A program made the position numbers and the translations under genes. From positions 1 to 64,000 of the forward strand of contig CAXBBW010000003.1 of NCBI GenBank assembly GCA_963974345.1: 64,000 bases of DNA. The letters are read 5' to 3'. Under the pieces are notes generated by a model. The model was not told the DNA's origin and did no database searches. It was given only the letters and a program-made list of their open reading frames with translations. Positions 61,832 to 64,000 of this stretch are shown here, piece after piece. The stretch comes from RHLJ01 sp963974345 (lineage in GTDB: Bacteria > Bacteroidota > Rhodothermia > Balneolales > Balneolaceae). Position 1 is the stretch's first letter; each line of letters begins with the position of its first letter.

Positions 61832-62194
61832 TTATCGAAAAGCATCATGAATATGATTAATCTCAGTTTTTTTACCTTTTCTTTTAAGGATGCCGATTAC
61901 ATCAAAGCGCATAGGAGATTCTTCTAATCCATGTTCAATTGCCCAAGCTTCTGCGGCTCTAAAAATATGTTCAACTTTGGCTTCTGTTACTTGTTCAAAT
62001 GGTTTTCCAAATTGAGTACTAGAGCGCATTTTTACTTCTAGAAATACTGTGATTAATCCATCTTTGGCAATAATATCAATTTCAGAATGACCAGAATAAT
62101 AATTTCGATCCAGTATTTCCCAGTTCTTTTGCCGCAGGAATTTGCAAGCCAAATCTTCTGCATCGTTTCCTATATGGCGATGCGATTTACTCAC
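61832..62194 (-). CDS. YraN-family endonuclease-like protein (UPF0102)
   Basis: A 120-residue protein with the Holliday-junction-resolvase-like nuclease fold. Seen: GNDAEDLACKFL, NYYSGHSEIDIIAKDG (Glu and Asp of the PD-ExK-type site) and TVFLEVKMRS (Glu-x-Lys). The family is widespread and its substrate is not settled. Overlaps the regulator gene by 8 bases, so the two are co-translated. Confidence 0.85.
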   Translation of the reverse strand: MSKSHRHIGNDAEDLACKFLRQKNWEILDRNYYSGHSEIDIIAKDGLITVFLEVKMRSSTQFGKPFEQVTEAKVEHIFRAAEAWAIEHGLEESPMRFDVIGILKRKGKKTEINHIHDAFR

Positions 62195-62759
62195 CCGAAC
62201 TTAGCTTTCCTTTGATGGATTCTTTAACCTCAACCAATTTGATAAGCTGCTTCAAAAAACCAAGATTCTTTTTATTGATATAGGGTAGAAGTGCGTCTGT
62301 AAAGCGTTCGAACATTTCGAGGAAGTCGTTGTAATTCTCAATTCGTTTTTTAAACTCTTTGCTTTCATCATCATTCAATCCACCTGATTCTAGAGTTTTG
62401 ATACATTCTTCAAGTTCCACTCTAATCGGTGCGATTTCACGTTGCTGCCGTTCCCTAATTATAGTAGCTACTATTTTCCAAACATCGGTCTCAGCTGAAT
62501 AGTAGTCTTTTCGGTCTCCTTTATAATGGACTTTATGGATGAGTTCCCAATCCAGCAACCTGCGAAGATTCATATTGGCATTTCCTCGACTGATAGCTAA
62601 CTGATTCATAATGGAATCGGTGTCTAGTGCATGCGATTCTGCATAGAGAAGGGCATGTATTTGGGACATGGTTTTATTTATACCCCAAGCGGAAGCCATA
62701 TCACCCCAAAGCTGAACAAATTGCTCTAAGGCTTTATTATATGCTGGTGAGTGTTTCAT
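62187..62759 (-). CDS. GbsR/MarR-family transcription regulator
   Basis: A 190-residue winged-helix protein of the GbsR type. Seen: SAWGINKTMSQIHALLYAES, then the recognition region MNQLAISRGNANMNLRRLLDWELIHKV and the wing GDRKDYYSAE; a helical dimerisation part follows (about 95-190). In Bacillus GbsR senses choline, but many relatives control other targets. It starts a short unit with yraN (8-base overlap) and possibly plsC. No choline or betaine gene is in view, so the target is unknown. Confidence 0.82.
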   Translation of the reverse strand: MKHSPAYNKALEQFVQLWGDMASAWGINKTMSQIHALLYAESHALDTDSIMNQLAISRGNANMNLRRLLDWELIHKVHYKGDRKDYYSAETDVWKIVATIIRERQQREIAPIRVELEECIKTLESGGLNDDESKEFKKRIENYNDFLEMFERFTDALLPYINKKNLGFLKQLIKLVEVKESIKGKLSSGE

Positions 62760-62816
62760 GGCAGAATGTAATCACATAATCACTCAATGAACAAAACTTG
62801 TTGAAATAAATACTAA

Positions 62817-64000
62817 TTAATCTATTATAAATACACTCAAATTAAATCCACTTTCCATGGCTTCCATTCTTAGAACATGTTCGCCAGCTGTGAAATCATG
62901 AGTTCCAATGGATATTTGTCTCCAGCTTCTAAATCCACCTGTATTGGGGATGTCGACAGTTCTATTAATTATTGTTCCGTCTAGTCGTACACGAATTTTA
63001 CTTGTACTAATACCGGATGCTACACGTGCAACCACATTGTAGGTTCCTGGAGTTGTAACATTTACCGTATACTCCATCCAATCTCCTTTATCAATAAACC
63101 CAACCATGTAATCGGTAGTCTGATCATTTGAAAGCTCTATGTCAACACCATCATTTCTGTATTCCCAACCACTATTTCCAGTGTTTTGTAACTCATCACT
63201 ACTAACTCTCTTATATTCTGTATCGTTATAAGAAACACCATTCATGCCAATATCATAGTCTGAAGCAACAATAGTACCAGGTATTGAATGTTCTTTAAAA
63301 GGCACATTTTGTGAGCCAAAGCTAGGTGAAAAAAGAGCATCAACAACTCCGGGGCGAAGAGTCGTTTTATCAAATGCTAAATCTGCTGCCATTTGAAATA
63401 ATCCATCGCTTGCTTCTTGAGTAGTTGGCATAGGCCCATTTCCTTTCCAATATTCTGTAACCTTATTATAATTTTCATTACCAAGAGACGATAGGGGTGA
63501 TGTTATAGTTCCTAGTTTTTTGTGTGTCCACCAGTTCCAGCCAATGTTGTTACTTTCCATAAGTTCTTTAGTTTCATAAAACCAAGGATTGGAGTTTTCC
63601 CCAGTTTCACCAAGCCAAAGTGGTGTATCTGTTCTATCTCGTAATGATATCAAATAGTTTATAGTACCTTGATCTGTTTCATTCCAATATTTGTGAAAAG
63701 CATATACAATATTATCGTAAACAGGTGCTAGTAAGTCTAATTTGTCAAAAGTGGTTGAAAAGTAATTACCATTAATAAACAGAATATGATTTTCATCAAT
63801 GCTTCTGATTTCAGGAATCAAATCTGTGTGAAATCGTAAAAGATCATCAGCTCCATATCCATCTGGGGTAACGGGTTCATTCAATAAATCATAACCGATA
63901 ATAATTGTTTCATCTTTATATCGGCTAGCAATTTCCTTCCATATTTTAATGGTTACAGGCATATAAGTATCATATTCAGTCCAAAGCCGAGCCACACCAT
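62817..64000 (-). CDS. Glycoside hydrolase family 5 with CBM6-like domain, 5' end outside window
   Basis: The reading frame is open to the window edge, so the N-terminus is missing; residue 1 below is the codon ending at 63995. The GH5 catalytic residues are visible: acid/base Glu40 in YDLLNEPV and nucleophile Glu130 in LWLGETGEN. The HKYWNETDQG block between them fits a (beta/alpha)8 barrel. After about 255 a jelly-roll module of the CBM6 type begins (MEYTVNVTTPGTYNVVARVA) and runs to the end. It probably cuts a beta-1,4- or beta-1,3-linked glucan or mannan. No sorting domain is present. Confidence 0.85.
   Translation of the reverse strand, partial: GVARLWTEYDTYMPVTIKIWKEIASRYKDETIIIGYDLLNEPVTPDGYGADDLLRFHTDLIPEIRSIDENHILFINGNYFSTTFDKLDLLAPVYDNIVYAFHKYWNETDQGTINYLISLRDRTDTPLWLGETGENSNPWFYETKELMESNNIGWNWWTHKKLGTITSPLSSLGNENYNKVTEYWKGNGPMPTTQEASDGLFQMAADLAFDKTTLRPGVVDALFSPSFGSQNVPFKEHSIPGTIVASDYDIGMNGVSYNDTEYKRVSSDELQNTGNSGWEYRNDGVDIELSNDQTTDYMVGFIDKGDWMEYTVNVTTPGTYNVVARVASGISTSKIRVRLDGTIINRTVDIPNTGGFRSWRQISIGTHDFTAGEHVLRMEAMESGFNLSVFIID

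Overview
The window looks like a chromosomal segment of an AT-rich, Bacteroidota-type bacterium, most likely the Balneola/Rhodothermia side of that radiation. The signs are three large secreted proteins ending in a type IX-style sorting domain with the NYPNPFNPST signature, an arginine operon built around an acylornithine carbamoyltransferase (ArgF'), a DUF4292 lipoprotein next to an EnvC-like protein, a RibB protein with a cysteine-free GTP cyclohydrolase domain, Bacteroidota-type promoter boxes (TTTG / TAnnTTTG), and few obvious Shine-Dalgarno sites. The species call is inference from protein character only.

Layout. 1-80: 3' part of an SRP RNA gene. 83-4923 (minus): YpdA-like reductase, YheT-like hydrolase, secreted subtilase. 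4996-7018 (plus): Ppx/GppA-HD phosphatase and a TPR protein. 7038-12782 (minus): secreted M28 peptidase, small membrane protein, EnvC-like protein, DUF4292 lipoprotein, TPR protein. 12845-16760 (minus): three tandem paralogous envelope proteins, two sharing a 240-bp identical block. 17041-25944 (plus): the complete arginine operon GNAT-argG-argC-proC-argD-argF'-argB-argE-argH, with a palindromic element between argE and argH. 26041-28542: DinB-like protein, BtuF-like protein, luciferase-like oxidoreductase. 28539-33595 (minus): a tightly packed sulfur operon (two-domain sulfurtransferase, two YeeE/YedE half-transporters, a rhodanese-like protein without the catalytic Cys, a SufS-like enzyme) behind a GlxA-type regulator. 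33608-36906 (minus): fructosamine kinase-like, FabF, TetR regulator, low-molecular-weight phosphatase, with shared palindromes before tetR and fabF. 37078-41238 (plus): ileS-dksA-like-lspA. 41265-42798 (minus): ribB-type and yajC. 43051-46032 (plus): two-domain beta-helix protein with a propeller-like tail. 46424-50073 (minus): beta-oxidation pair fadJ/fadI. 50190-50264: tRNA-Val. 50494-55185: a decayed gene copy, a SUMF1 protein, the intact small paralogue, then egtB-egtD. 55279-60978 (plus): 1899-residue modular secreted protein. 61047-64000 (minus): PlsC, YraN, GbsR/MarR regulator, and a GH5-CBM6 glycosidase cut by the window edge.

Functionally most of this is housekeeping plus secreted macromolecule degradation (subtilase, M28 peptidase, beta-helix enzyme, GH5) and low-molecular-weight thiol and sulfur metabolism (YpdA, sulfur operon, EgtB/EgtD). 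The most notable points are sequence-level: an isoleucyl-tRNA synthetase whose HIGH signature reads GIHH; an ArgF' with Ala at the position that separates succinyl- from acetylornithine enzymes; a RibB fusion without zinc cysteines; a mosaic paralogue array; a likely TetR/fabF operator set; a self-contained sulfur import and handling operon; and several families of intergenic palindromes, some inside operons.

I saw no CRISPR array, complete insertion sequence, prophage or integrase. No single locus can be shown from sequence alone to be a wholly new system.
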